Part shown: piece by piece, positions 22,845-37,002 of the stretch | Layout: each line of letters starts with the position of its first letter | Position numbering within the stretch: position 1 is the stretch's first letter | NCBI RefSeq assembly: GCF_964199755.1 | Contig: NC_133897.1 | Location: forward strand, 137,088,125-137,152,124 | DNA length: 64,000 bases | From: Larus michahellis | Lineage: Eukaryota > Chordata > Aves > Charadriiformes > Laridae | Reading direction: 5' to 3' | The notes under the pieces: generated by a model | Database searches by the model: none | What the model was told of the DNA's origin: nothing | Seen by the model: the letters and a program-made list of their open reading frames with translations, nothing else | Position numbers and translations under genes: made by a program

Positions 22845-25800
22845 TTCTCTTCACAATTTACCTGCGACAGTTAAGACATTTTTTGGGAACAGACTGATAA
22901 TTCAGCTCTTCTTACTTAATCAGATGTCCCAGAAAAAAAACACCACCCAAAACAACAAAACTTTAGAGAAATATGAATTTATAGTGCATGCTGCTACCAA
23001 ACAGCAAGGTCTGGTTTTCATTATTATTTTGCTTCTTTTCCTGAGGCTTACACACAAAGGTTAGCAATAAAATATAGATTCTGATGCAAGTAAAACCTTC
23101 ACAGTAATAAAGCCCTGGATCTAGAGAGTTCAAGATAGACAAGGCAACCACTGTAAAAATATTCATGCAAAGTGTTCAGACAATGCATATATTGTAAATC
23201 AAACAAGGGAGGAAAGAAATAGAGCTGCCCAGTCCATTCTAAGAGAAAAAAACACGCTATTGTTTTTTCATGGCATTGTTAGAGACAAAGAATGCTGAAT
23301 AAGTGATAAACTTAGCTTTTGTGTGATGAAGTACACCAGCTGTATTTCCAAATTTTAACAGTCAACTGGATGATTTTCAGTAACCTTTGAAATTAAACGT
23401 TTGCCTTAATTCTTCAATGATGCTCTTTCACATAGCATAATTTGAATAGCTGCATACAGCAGCTACTTATTCTTGAACAAAGGAGAAGTTTTTAACGTCA
23501 TGCTGCTTCAAATTAACATCATTTGAGATATCAGGCATCACTGAAATTATGCTTATGTGATATGACACATCATAAATTGATGCAAAACAGCCTAAAAAAT
23601 ACCAATGTTATGAGTCTCTTTATTACATGTTACTGGCATTATCAAAATAGGCTAGGACTGCCCTATAAAATCAGGAGAAAAAGCCTTTCCCAAAGAACTA
23701 TTTCTCTGAACAGTAAATAAACAGAGAAATGGAAGAATATGAACCTGGCTACACAGGAGAAAAAACATTGGTGGGGAATGTCCCCCATACAAATATGGTT
23801 TACAAATTATTCACCTATACATGCACAGAAATATTGCATATATTAATTCTATCAAGACTATTTTTTTACTTGCTCTGTTTTAGTTTCCTCAGTTGAAGGT
23901 ATTCTCTGACAAAGGATAGAGAAAGCTCCCTGGTAACTTGCAGGGAGAAACAACTTTTCTTCAAGGTGAAGAATGGCTACATTTAATTACCTTGAAACAT
24001 TCTGTTTCTAAGGCCTGTTTTTCATATGCAGGATTAGGATAGAGATCCTTCCACTGTAACCCTCTTATATAAATGTTTCCTTCCCTGAGGCTGTATTCAA
24101 TTTAGAACTGGAATAACAAAGAGTCAATAGAGGCCTGACAGGGACAGGCACTCAGGGGTAAATTTTTGCCTGGTCATTATTTTATTTTTGGTGAAGTTTT
24201 AAGAAAACTTTAGGAAAAGCTTTAAATTCATACCCAGCCATCATATCTACCTAGAACGGAGAGCTGCAGCAGACTTTTTCAGCAGATTCCAAACCATTAG
24301 TGGCTGAACCCCTATCAAAAACACAGAAGCATGAAGCAATGTGAATGCCGGTTACCTTTTACAAAAATAAAGATTAATTCAGGCTTGTCTCTGCTTCCTG
24401 GGACAGTCTAAATATCTATGCCAATGCCGAAGTGGTGCACTTGGTGAAAAAAATCTTTGAATTATTGAAGACACTTCATTATGAAAAACAACCATTTGGA
24501 GGGATAAAGTAAGGACCTTCCTTCTGATTTGCTCTGCTTTGAAATAACACAGTCATATCAGGTTTTATGGGAAGTTTATTACTTCAAAAAAATCAGACAA
24601 TTATCTAATTCTTGAGATTTACTAACTAAAATTAAAACTCTTCATATATATTTAGATGACATAAGCTAAATAAAATTAAATAATTTGGCAGATATTCAGG
24701 GTTGGTTGTTCTTTCCTTAAAATAAAGTTGATATAAACCTATTCTGCTATTTAATCATATACCACAAGAGAGGATCTTGTTTACATCAAAAGTCTCACTA
24801 TATAGAGAAATTTGATGTGTGTTGAAAAAAGTGACTACGGGAGGCACAAAATTTAGGTTTTTAGTCGAAGATAATACACTTTGTAATTCTTCTTTCTTTT
24901 TGTGAATTGTTTGAAATTTGAGAGAAGATTGGTTCAATACATTATAAATTTCCTCTGCAAAAAATACCTCCCAAATGTACCACCTCTGTCAGAATGCTGT
25001 TTGAACAGCTTTGCGTGTCATAAGGAACAAGCATTCAACAATCTTTTGAAAACTGCTCTCCATCTGGAAATGAAGACCAGCTCCAAAATATTGTCTTTCA
25101 TTGCTGCAAAAACAGCAGCTGTTGAAAAACTCAAATTTAAACAGTAATGCAAACAGAATTTAGGTTGAAGAAAAGAAAAAAAAAGAAAAAAACCCCAGTC
25201 ATCTTCTGATAAGCATTAGAGTGGGGAAAAATACCACACACTTAACAGAAAATAGAGTGGTTAAGGCACTCAGAATTCTCAGTTCATTTTCCAGCTTTGT
25301 CACAGACTTCTGATTTGGCCTTGTTCAAATCTCAGTGTGCTCTAGCTCTTCATCTGTAAAGCAGAAATGAAAGACTCCTTTTTCTTTTTTTCTGTCCCTC
25401 TGTGCATTAATTATTCAGACTATGAGATATCTGAGATATACATATACACCTATATATACACTATATATACACTAATCACTTTGTATAGATGCATAAAATG
25501 ATATGCTTTTTAGTGATGCCAGCACCAGTTAGGGCTTCTGCAGGCTGTAAAACAGAATCACTTTAGGGCTTAAGTAAGCAGACACAAACTCTAGGCTGAG
25601 TAGGGTTTAGGCAAAAGCCAAGGATCTCTATGCTCAGTCAGGAATTTTCCTGAGTATTCCCAGGCCATAATTTTAGGTATACAAGGAATTCTAAGGACAG
25701 TCAAGGAGGATAAGCAGTCTCTGGAGAGCCACTCCAATTCAGACTTGCGCAAAATGTAGATACAGGTGGTCAAGGTAAGGCAGAATCTAGGCGACAAGGA

Positions 25801-28800
25801 TCTTGGCTTTATGGTTATGCTTATGTACAACATCCAAGACATTGTGGGGACTTCTTTTGAGAACTCCTAACACTGCAAGAAGCTCGTTCTCACTACCAAA
25901 GATCATCAAAGTACCTTCACTTCCTGGTGCATATTTCACCTCACATCATGAATGGGGGGAGGGGAAGCTACTGCACACAAGGGAATGAAAATTAGTTTTG
26001 GTTCTAGAGATTCAATAGAGATATTGCCTGCTCCACATTTTAGACAGCATCTCAAAGTTTGCCTAACAGAGTTCTCTCTCAATGAAGACTGCAGCAATAA
26101 CAACAAATCTCTTAGTCTATCAATTTTCTCTCTTTTAAGATTAAAAGTACAACAAACCATCCAGCTTAATTAAGATTGTTGTAGCTGCAAAACTATCAAA
26201 CAGACATTATCTGTGCAAAATGTTCACAGGTAACCAGCATTAAACACCTAAGGTGTGGAAAAGTTGCAGCTGCTGTTTGTAAAAGCATTTCCTTTTATGT
26301 TTCATTAAAGGATAAATTTCTTTGACATCTCATAACTAAGTATTGCAAAACTCATACTACAAAGGTATGTTCCATTTTGGATGTAGTTTTAATTTAGAAA
26401 ATGTTTTGTACAATAATTACATAGAAGATCACAGCCCAAAGTCTCTTAGAGACATTCGAAATAAAGTAAGTGTAAAAATTGAGAGTTTATTCCCCATCTA
26501 AGGACAACTTTCAGCTGAAAAGCCCTGCAATATAGTGGCAATATATCTGCTAAATCCTTGAAAATTCAAATTCTAGAGCAAGCTAAAAAATGAATGGTAT
26601 TATTGATGTATGCAGTAGGTGTTTTAAGAAACCAAGGGAAGGGAAATTTAGAGGGAATAAAAGTTAGGAAAGACCGAGCTTCTGCTCTGTCCTCCCACCA
26701 CTCTACCAAAATCTCAGAACTAGAAGTATTTCCTATTCCCCACTGACTTTTAACCTGCTGACTATGCAATTTTGTCATTCCTTCATTTTTGTGAAGCCAC
26801 GTTCTTAGTCTCGGCCCACTTCTATTACGGTGGCCTTTAAAGTAGCTTTCTTAACTCCTGTCTTTAGCTTCCTAGAGTTCTGTCCTTACGCTCCTTCTGT
26901 TGTTCTTCTATATCTAATTTCAACCATGGCTCCATGGTCCTTCTTAAAAAAAATTCTAAAATATGTTTGGTTTTGGGTTGTTTTTTTTTTTTCCTCTATT
27001 TAGGCATGCAATCAAAACTCTCATTTAAGTTCTTATGAATTACCACAATGTCCTTATTTGGCTTTGGCACATGCCCTGCTTGTATGAAGCCAGAGCATTC
27101 TTACAATAATTAACTTTCTACCCCATGACTTTGATTGTAGTATGCATTTCTGTGCATTCCTGTAACTCCTTTCTTTACATTGAACTGCTTTACTCATTTT
27201 CAGAATGGTCTTCACCAAGTACTGTTTCTTAGTCAACAGCATGAGGTCCACTCTCACTCCTGCGTGGCCTATATTTCAGGCCACTTGTTATATTTTCAGT
27301 ACAAGCACATTTGTGGTTTCACATGCAAAGCTCCTACCTGGGCCTTCTTCACAAATCATCTCATCGCCATCCCTATTCCCTTTCTTTTTATGATGCCTTT
27401 AAAAAATGTGTACTTAGGCTGCCCCTGCGTTACAATTCTTGCCTCTTGGGGAAGACTAGGACTGAATTACCCAACTGTATCCTACTATCCAGTGTCCTGA
27501 TCATTTGAATGTAAGCTACACAGGGAAACATCTTGTTTTGTGGATCTTTTTCTACTTTGCCTAGCCCCATTGGATCCTGATCTAGGATCAAAGCTTTTTC
27601 ATGCTATGGCAATTCAAATCACATTTTTTATTGACATTTCTAGTAAAATTGCAATTTCAAAAAGGAGGTAGCTTGTATTATGTATACTGATTATATTCTG
27701 TTCAAAGAATGATAAAAAACGTAGTTGCTTATGAAACTGAGGTGAATAAAACTGTAACTCTGGACATCTGCTTCAGAGGTCTGATTTCGCAAAACTAGAA
27801 GTAAGATACATTTGGCCTATAAATTTCAAGTTACAAGTCCGTGCTATTCAGCTACTTATCCACTTAATTAATCTTTTATTGCTTTGAAATAGCTAGCATA
27901 CACTGTCCAAAGGCTCTTTTGAGATGGAACATGCTCTGCTGCTCTACTGTCATGTAATTTGATGCTACCTCTGGAAGATACTGCCTGCGTGGATATTCAA
28001 GACTCATTTTATATAATCTTATCTGTTTGAGTGTTCATATCTATACAGGCACAATGAAATTCCACACATCATAAAATTTCAATGTTCAACCTATTGTACA
28101 ATTTTATTCCCCTGTTTACCACAGTAATATCTGAGCTCATTCAAACAGAAACTAAAACTCTCTCAAGTTCTTCCCTGGTAATCCTTTCTTTTTTGGCTGG
28201 AGAAAAAATGTTTGTAGAAGGTTTTTGTGAACGTTGTACTTTCCATTCAGCTATTGTTGAAATTTGTACTAGTTTTGCAGTCTCCTTTTTCTTCCCATCC
28301 TCCAAAACGAATATCCTATTAACCTGTTGTTGAGAAAGTCATCTCCAAAAGATTATTGTTTCTTCTGTTTCATGACTGACACACTTTGCTCTAGGAACAT
28401 AAACATACTCAAAGAAATCCACAGTCACAACAGAAGATTGACTTAAAAGTGGAGGCATTGAGCTTGTGAGTGAGCACAAGGAGCAGTTACAGAATTTTCC
28501 AATACACTCTCAAAAATGAAACAGCAAAATTAAACCAAAAAAATTATGAGTCAATTACTTTTTTATAAAACTATGTTTTGGAGGAAAAGATTCACTGCCA
28601 TTGATATGGAATCACTAAAGTACTCAGTTTGGGAAATAATTATTTTTAGGCAGAAAGGTCCAACACCTCAACTGCATTAATCAAAACCACTGACCAGCTT
28701 TGGGCACAACACTTACCCGTAAAAATCATGAAATACCTGTACAACAATGAGAAGATTTCTGAGGAAACAGGTAGATGTCTTAACTGATGCAAAAACATTC

Positions 28801-31079
28801 CTAAGGATGACTACCACCCAACTCAAACTCCAAATGTCCAATGTTGTTCTGACTGCACTAAATCAGGAAGAATTACACTTGTACAAGAAAAGGCAGGAGC
28901 AGGGACCTAAACCAAAGTTTCAGTAGATGGTACCCAAAGAAAAAGCTGAGAATTGCAAATGCCTTGAAAACCAGGAGAACTGCATATGCTTAACTGCCAC
29001 CTACTCATCAGCATTTGAAAAACTACAAGCAACCCACAAGCTTCTGTTATTTGGAAAACTAAGATTAGCCACCATCCAAAATTGAATATTTTTTTTTTTA
29101 CTTCTGAACTGAAAATTTTTGCCTAAGAATGGTGAACAGAAAGGGATACAGACAGGGAAACAGGAATCAAAGCTAATATACGGAACCAAAGCTAATATAC
29201 AGAATCAAAAAAGGCATTCTTCAGTTTTAGAAATTGCTTTAGGCAAAGTTTTAGAGGTGCTGGCAAGTTACTGAGAAATCTGCCTAAAACTCAACTCGTG
29301 GGTTGTGGTAGATTTGGGATTAGGAAAAGATTTATTACCTCTGGTCAGACAAACAGCATTCTCATGTTCTTTGACTGGTTTTAACTGTTTTGGCAGTGAA
29401 TGATAACATAAAGTACACAGGATCACTGTGGCACATTTTTGCTGTCAAATTCTCTGCATCTGAAAAGGCACCAGGTTTTGGCAACTCTCACAGTTTTTGT
29501 TTCTTTCTTCCCTATTATGCACTGCAACTTTTGATTGTTTGGTTTTTTTAATTAAAGATCTTATCTGTGTTGCAGGATGCTTTCTGCTGCACTGCAAAAT
29601 GAAAAGTGGAGAGGACAATCTTTTGAACAAATTTCTTTTTAAAGTCTTGTATGTAACAATAAACCTCTGGACTACTGTCTCCAGTCTTAAATGGGTTCCT
29701 CCACTAAAATACATAGGTGTAAGGGAAGGAATCTGAAATAAAATCAGGGTTAAAACTTTACAAAATTTTAAATCTGTATCAATGACAGTCAAATACAGGC
29801 TGTACATTACATGCTAAATATGACTGCAGACCAAACTCCTGGGAGTATTAGTGAGTAAGACAGAAAGGCATCGAATTAAAAATGAAATGTGGACACGGCA
29901 CACAGATATATACTGCGAATAGCCTATCTATTATAGGAGTTACTCACCACTTTGGAGTGGACTCTTTTACTCTTGATTATAACTTTATAAATTTTAACTA
30001 TTTGACTATAAATGTCAGAATTGTGTGAGCTTCAAAATGTAATTTAATGTCATAAGAAAATTCTTTTTTCCAAAAATTGTCAGGGTAACTCCAATCAGAA
30101 TAAAAATAAATATGATGATCTCTCTTTAGTCCACATGAGGAAACTGGTGAGGAACTGAACTAACCACTCAGATTCAAACATATCAAAATCCTTAACAGTC
30201 TGAAAACTGCACATGCTCAGAGAGAACTGAAAAGCTTTAGCAACAACCACTTCTAAGATCCCACTCTCACAAAGCAGAGTCACTCCAGAGCAGAGTCAGT
30301 AGGACTTTTCATTAACTACTTATTTCATTAACGTACGAGCTCTGGAAACCTGAAGTTTATGCCTCTTTTGTTTTCTGACAGCCAGCTCCATCTATCTGGC
30401 ACCACGCTGCATGGACAAGGAAGATGCAGAGTTCAAAGGCAAAGGAGACATGAGCAAGGAAAGGGTTCTGGTAAGAGGAGTACATTGGCTCAGGCTTTTC
30501 AGAAAGAGATGAAAGGATATGGTGACAAGCCAAAATGACACTTGGCAGTTGTGACAACATGAAGAGGAAGTGAGACTGAACTACAGATCTAATTTCTTTG
30601 TTCCACCATATATTTTTAGGAAGTGGATCTGGAGAGGAGCTATGTTAAATACTACCAGAAAGAATGACGAACAAGTTACATTATAAAAGAAACAAAGGGA
30701 AAGGAAGGAAAAATGGAATTCAAGAAAAAAACTGGAAGCACCAGGATGCAGAGAGAAAAAGAAACCAGGACCAAGCAAAACAGGACTTAACTTCCCAAAA
30801 GGGTCTGGCAGTGGATGGGGGTGTCTGGGAAAAGACACTGCAGAGAAAGCGATGATTACTAAACTAGGAGATTGAGATGAAGATTCCTAGTAACTAACTT
30901 CTGTGAGGATTGGTATGAGAAACCTGAAGATGGGAATTAGGTTGAAGATCCAAGAGGATGAAAAGATGGAGTTAGAAGAGGGCATGAATACGTAATTCCA
31001 GATTCTCCAATTTTAGCTTTTCCACTGTTGACAAATAGTTGTGGAATCCAGAGGTAAAGTACTACATCTCACTTTAATA
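22845..31079. other. Long AT-rich non-genic stretch
   Basis: More than 8 kb without a recognisable gene or interspersed repeat. Items seen are an (AT/AC)n tract at about 25437-25475, an A-rich tract at 25172-25192, a T-run at 26982-26992, and a roughly 20-bp tandem duplication at about 29167-29204 (unit around aagctaatata). Frames up to 120 codons occur but show no domains. Very old elements or conserved non-coding sequence could be hidden here; the eye alone cannot tell. Confidence 0.5.
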
Positions 31080-31080
31080 T

Positions 31081-31165
31081 CATAGAATCATAAAATGGTT
31101 TGGGTTGGAAGGGACCTTTATAGATCATCTAATCCAAGCCCCCTGCCATGGGCAGGGAAAACTTT
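31081..31165 (-). mobile_element. CR1 LINE 3' UTR stub, minus orientation
   Basis: The complement of the CR1 3' end is present: catagaatcataaaatgg, then ttgggttggaagggaccttt, atcatctaatccaagccccc and tgccatgggcagg. Only about 85 bp survive, with no coding sequence. Confidence 0.88.
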
Positions 31166-31179
31166 CACTAGATCACTAG

Positions 31180-32680
31180 ATATCCATTCACATAAGTACA
31201 CATACTGAAGACCGATGTAGGTATCAGAATTGTCACATGACAGTGTTTTTTTTCTTCAAAAAGAACCAAATCACCATAACACATCTGAAAATGTGAAAAA
31301 CCTAAGACTGATAAGTCAAGCGCTAAGAAAACATTACGGCTAACACCAGAATTGAGAATTCTAGTACAATCCAAATTTCTCTCCCTGTGGCATATGCATT
31401 ATAACAGCATTACATTATTATAAGCTATTTTTCCCACTTGGAAGGATGCTTTATATTACAATGTTAGTAATGTATTTTTAAGCACAGAAAATGCTACTGT
31501 GGGACTATTATTCCTACAAAGTTTAGAAAATGTAAAAGCAAGCAGCGAAGCTGACAGTGGAAAATGAGAAAACCCAAGCAGGTTGCTATTAAAGCGTTAA
31601 GAAAATCAGACTCCTTTGTACTAAGACAATGCTGGAAGCCCCAAGGCGGGGAAAAAAGAAGAACACATCTGTTCCTATTGACGTCAAGAGGCTAAGGGCC
31701 AGGCTCTACCCTTGTACACACACAACTTCCATTACCTTCAGCTGAAACAACTTGTAATTTAGGGTAGAATTGGGTCTTGTGCATAAAAGTCAAAACACTG
31801 TATTAGAGACACAAGTGCCATAAATTATCAACAGTGCATTTTGCAGGTGCCTAACAATGTTGTACAAACTGAAACGTTGACAGTCCCTGCCTTGAAAACT
31901 TGAGTATCCTAGTCTAAGGCAGTATGCAACCGGCGTTAAGAGGAGGATACTGAGACACACTGGCAGAGGCTGTCTGCATCCAGAGTTTGGTTATTCTAAA
32001 CTGTTTACAGCCAGATCGTGCTACTTGAAAATTCCTGTTGCTGAAGATTAGAAACTAATGTACTGAATGCAGCGTGACTTGTTTGCTTTTTAATTCATAT
32101 TCTTTTGATAGAGTTATCAAGTAATCAATCAAAATTTACTTAAATAATTATTCCCTCCCAAAAGGTTTGGAAATGATTGCAGGCATATATCACTACTTCA
32201 AATATATTTTCTTGATTATGGTTTTAGTTATAAGAAAGTCTATTGGGGTATTGCTGACATTGCAGTTCCTCTTACAATGTTCTTCATCATATTATTATTT
32301 TGGGGTCATCACACTACCTCTGAGTCACTATTTCTACTACACACATTACACCTCAAAAATACAAACAAAAAATTGAACAAAATGTGTTCATTTACTTAAT
32401 TTACTTAAAGGCATATCTATACACAACAAGCTATAATGGCAATGAAAGAATAAAGAAACAAAAAGTAAGGAATTGACACAGTGGTCAGGGAGTCATGGAG
32501 CTTAGTCTATTTGCTTTTTAAAAATATCTGCTGAAACAATACTTCCAACATCAACACTTTTAAGTACTGTTTCTTCTTGATCGAAAGCATATAGCAATTT
32601 TTATTTTGTGCATAATTTTATTTGTGGGATCTGACATTATTTCATCTATATAGTGTCAGAAGGATCAGATGGACATTAAC
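31180..32680. other. AT-rich non-genic spacer
   Basis: No supported gene, RNA gene or element between two CR1 fragments. Short unremarkable frames only. Confidence 0.5.
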
Positions 32681-32691
32681 TTATTAACTTA

Positions 32692-33977
32692 ACCAACCTG
32701 ATCTCTTTCTATGACCATGTGACCCAACTTCTGGACGCGGGGAAGGCTGTGGACATTGTCTATCTGGACTTTGGTAAGGCCTTTGACACCGTCCCCCACA
32801 CCATTCTCCTGGAGAAGCTGGCGAATCATGGCATAGACAAGTGTACTCTTTGCTGGGTTAAAAACTGGCTGGATGGCCATGCCCAGAGAGTTGTGATTAA
32901 TGGGGTGAAATCCTCTTGGCAGCCAGTCACCAGCGGTGTCCCTCAGGGCTCAGTTTTGAGGCCAGTTTTGTTTAATATCTTTATCAATGATGTGGATGAG
33001 GGGATTGAGTGCACCCTAAGTTTGCAGATGACACCAAACTAGGTGGGAGTGTTGATCTGCTTGAGGGTAGGAAGGTTCTACAGAGGGACCTGGACAGGCT
33101 AGATCGATGGGCCAAGGCCAACTGTATGAGGTTTAATAAGGCCAAGTGCCTTATTAAGTGCCAAGTCCTGCATTTCGATCACAACAACCCCAAGCAACAC
33201 TACAGGCTTGGGGAAGAGTGGCTGGAAAGCTGCCCAGCGGAAAAGGACCTGGGGGTGCTGGTGGATGGCCAGCTTAACATGAGCCAGCAGTGTGCCCAGG
33301 TGGCACAGAAGGCCAACAGCATTCTGGCTTGTATCAGGAATAGCGTGGCCAGCAGGAGCAGGGAAGTGATCGTGCCTCTGTACTCGGCACTGGTGAGGCC
33401 TCACCTCAAGTGCTGTGTTCAGTTCTGGGCCCCTCTGTACAAGAAGGACATAGAAGTGCTGGAGCGTGTCCAGAGGAGAGCTACCAGGCTGGTGAGGGGT
33501 CTGGAGACCAAGTGATATGAGGAGAGGCTGAGGGAGCTGGGCATGTTTAGCTTGGAGAAGAGGAGGCTGAGGGGAGACCTCATTGCCCTCTACAACTACC
33601 TGAAAGGAGGTTGCAGAGAGGTGGGTGTTGGCCTCTTCTCCCAGGTGAATAATGACAGGACCAGAGGGAATGGTCTGAAGTTGCGGCAGGAGAGGTTTAG
33701 ATTAGATATTAAAAAGAATTACTTTACTGAAAGAGTGGTCAGGCCCTGGAACAGCCTGCCCAGGGAGGTAGCTGAGTCACCATCCCTAGAGGTATTTAAG
33801 AAACGTCTAGATTTGGCACTTCAGGGCATGCTCTAGTGGCAGAGATTGTAGGTTGTTTGTTTGTGGGTTTTGTTTTGTTTTTATTTTTTTGTTTGTTTTT
33901 TTTTTTTGGTGTGTGTATGGTTGGACTCTATGATCTCAAAGGTCTTTTCCAACCATGAAGATTCTATGATTCTATGA
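32692..33977 (+). mobile_element. CR1 LINE with reverse transcriptase region and variant 3' tail
   Basis: A roughly 1.29-kb CR1 in plus orientation starts within the reverse transcriptase ([42 protein letters not shown]). A frameshift near 33005-33020 precedes the catalytic FADD at 33021-33032. The C-terminal part follows ([20 protein letters not shown]), with an in-frame stop at about 33513 and a last piece from 33543. The 3' UTR differs from the other copies: about 70 bp of T/G-rich simple sequence (33853-33920) precedes a tail of ggactctatgatctcaaagg and attctatg octamers. The heptamer ttattaa lies just before the 5' end (32681-32687) and at the 3' end (33978-33984), a possible target duplication. 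This suggests a different CR1 subfamily from the copy at 4.1 kb. Confidence 0.93.
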
Positions 33978-33985
33978 TTATTAAG

Positions 33986-35854
33986 AGGGATAACTAAGGG
34001 TTCTTATGATGCATTCTCACATTGCATTTCAATATCATGAAGACTGTTTTGATATCCAGCAGGGACTGCACTTACTATATTCTCCATCAGAATTGTAAAA
34101 TATTGTTCAATATCTTAGACTGCGCTGCTGGTGACATGTGACAATTGTTTTTTCCGTCATTTTTTGAATGCTTATGTAAAATTTTTGCCCAGATTTGTTA
34201 TAAAAACTGGTAAAATTTCATAAGGACTGTTTATTCATTGTCTTGATTTAGTTTAAATGCAGTCTGAAGAAATCCAGAAAAACTCTGTTATTAAAGTGTA
34301 CATTAGTACATAGTTTAATATTAAAAGGAAAAAAAAAACCTTATAGCAAACTATGATAAATAAACTGGTTATAATAGAATTATCTATTGTTGTCCAGGAA
34401 TAACATGTTGGCTTGCACTGCAGAGACTCCAAAAGCATTAGAATTTTGGAATACATGAAAAGAACCTAACGTAGCTAACAGCCACATAAGCAGTAGTGAA
34501 TTAATTCCTTGTTTTGCTTTGCTTGCCCATGCAGCTTTTGCTTTACCTATTAAGCTATCTTTATCTCAACCCTCGAGCTGTCTCACTTTTACCCTTTCAA
34601 TTCTTTTCTTCATCCCGTTGCAGATGGTCACGAGCTAGCAGCTCTGTGGGGCTGAGCTGCCTACCTGGGCTAAACCACAACAGTTCTCCACATAACATAT
34701 GCCTTCATTAATAGGACGTCTTGTAAATCAGATCCACTTTTACCAGCCCTCGTGGTCTATGCCATTTTTACCACTGATACCAAGCAAAGTGGTAAAAAAG
34801 CTGTCAGCTCCAGCAAAGAATTCTCACATATGTATATGTGAGCAAAAGTGTGATGAAGTATTTCCAGGAGAGCTTCAGAAAGCTCCCATAAGCTATTAAA
34901 TACTGCTATACAATCTATGGCATAGATTTTTTGATGCATTAAATGCCTAGGTAAAATTGAAATGAAAAGTAGGCCCATGGGAATTTACCTTACTTTGTCT
35001 CTGAACATAGACCAAGAACTCAGAAAACAGACACACATTCCCTAAGTTACACTGAAGTCAAACCCAGAGGCAATGTACGAAGTGATCTTGTTCGCCACTT
35101 TACTGTTGAAATTCACAGCTCATGTATACATGCATACATGCATACTTATCCTGTTTACACACTTCCTACAAATTATTCTGTGGATGGACTTGATTCTTAC
35201 CTTTTGTTCTTATTTTTCAAATTAGTTTATGGCTGGCCACATACTTACTATTTGGCCACTTGATGTAAATGTTTGCAAGTTGCTGATTAATCACAAAGAA
35301 GAAATAGCTTTCTGTAAAGCTATTTGTTAATTGTAACACACTTTCTACTGAGAAGTGTCACTACAGCAAACTCAAACAGGTAAGGTGAGATAGTCAGGTC
35401 AACAAAATTCCATATCTATACTAGCCTCAGTTTATAACGTGATAAGTGTACCCCTTTAAAGCTGAAATGCTCAGATTTTGGTCAATTTGTATCTATATTT
35501 GCATGTATTTTAAACTGATTGAATGCATGAGTACTAAATTGAAGATTATATTCTCTGAGTAGAATAGGCTCTCTGAATGTTGCTAAATGATGCACACCTA
35601 TATGTTTTTCTACTAAAATCAAATTCTGTAGGTGTCTCGCCCAAGTGTCCTTCCTTTTTTTTTTGTAATAACGTATATTGAATAGTACTAATTAATAGTC
35701 TTGGACCAGGAGTGTTTACTTCTCTTGACTCTGGATTTACTGCTGCCAAAGAAATAATAGTAATATTATTATTAATAATAATATAATAATTACAGTAATA
35801 ATAATTCTACTTTTGCACAGATCAATGATTTTCTAGTACGCTAGTCATTTAGTG
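33986..35854. other. Non-genic spacer with (AAT)n microsatellite
   Basis: No gene or interspersed repeat recognised. An AAT/ATT-rich simple repeat lies at about 35757-35810, and short atac-type words lie near 35124-35144. Confidence 0.5.
35757..35810. repeat. (AAT)n / (ATT)n microsatellite
   Basis: An imperfect trinucleotide tract of tat, att and aat units about 50 bp long, just upstream of LTR copy B. Confidence 0.8.
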
Positions 35855-35859
35855 GATTG

Positions 35860-36713
35860 TGTTAGGAGTTGCTGAACTATGTAGCCCAACAGAAGAGAGG
35901 CTGCCATGGCTCCATTTTCCTAGGTCTGATCAGTAGCGAGTCTGAGCACATATTCCTAATAGGCACACACACATGCTATGTATGTATACACAAATATATA
36001 TATACATATATAAAAAAATATGCACAGGGCCAACCACACAGATCAACACAGACACAAACACTCAAGCAAACACAGATGGTATGAATGATGTAATCCTGCC
36101 CTCCTCTCTGGCATGGGTCCCTATGACCTGAGGTGTGACTTGTTGCTGGCACTTACAGCCCATACACATACATACACACACACACAACAGGGAGTCCTCT
36201 CTCCCAGTAAAAGAGTTAGAAATAGAGTTTAGTGAGAAGACAGGAGAGACTGCGCTGATCAGGCACAGGGCACACAGCCCAACAAGCATACTGACCAGCA
36301 GCTTGCTTACACAGGACTAGCCCTATTTACCTCCTCATCCCACTATTTCCCCACACTTGCTCATTCTCATATCACCTTGATCCCTTCTTTTCCCTGCCTT
36401 TGTTTCTTGCCCTAAACAAATAACAAACCTCGTACAATCCCAAAATGTTCTTCCTAGTATGCATCCCGTAATGCATCCTGTGCCCCTAGGCAGTAACCCC
36501 CTCAATCTCTGAGGGATCTGTAGAGCTTTTTGGTTGGCTCTTGTGTGTCCCCCCTGAGCCCCATGGGGCTAAGGCTTCCCTGGGACAGCCCTGGGAGGGA
36601 CTGGGCAGGGGCTCCCTTTCTCTGACCCAGTTATTGGGGCTCCCCTGCCTGCCCACGTGGCCCTGAGCTCCTCCGTGTATGTGAAGATGAGCCTTTAATC
36701 ACCTAACCTAACA
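35860..36713 (-). mobile_element. Solo LTR-like element, family 1 copy B (short form)
   Basis: This is the second member of the family seen at 12198-13477, in the same orientation. It starts TGTTAG and ends CTAACA; the flanking pentamers gattg and cattg agree at four of five positions. Shared blocks, in order, are agcccaacagaagagaggct, cagatggtatgaa, gacaggagagactgcgctga with tcaggcacaggg, ccccacacttgctc, ccctgggagggactggg, and gtgaagatgagcctttaatc. It is about 854 bp, shorter than copy A mainly between the gatgg-atgaa block and the gagaagacagg block. No retroviral genes adjoin it. Orientation is tentative, as for copy A. Confidence 0.6.
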
Positions 36714-37002
36714 CATTGTAAACAGAGATTAAGTATCACTGTTGAAATGCTGCCAGTCCTGCACATTCAGGTCTGCAATGCCAATCAATAGAAGAGGTTT
36801 GAGGCAGGGAGTAAACACAAGCAGCCCAAAATCAGTGCAACTGTGGGACTGTACAGGCACAGGGAATCAAATCAAAGGCACTGGCACAGTTAAAAGCCTT
36901 ACCATAACCACTATAAAAATAAACACAATGAATTTCCAAAAGGGAAGTCAAGCTCAGAGTTTTTATATTTCATCTGAACGACAGAGATTAAGACCCTGAG
37001 AT

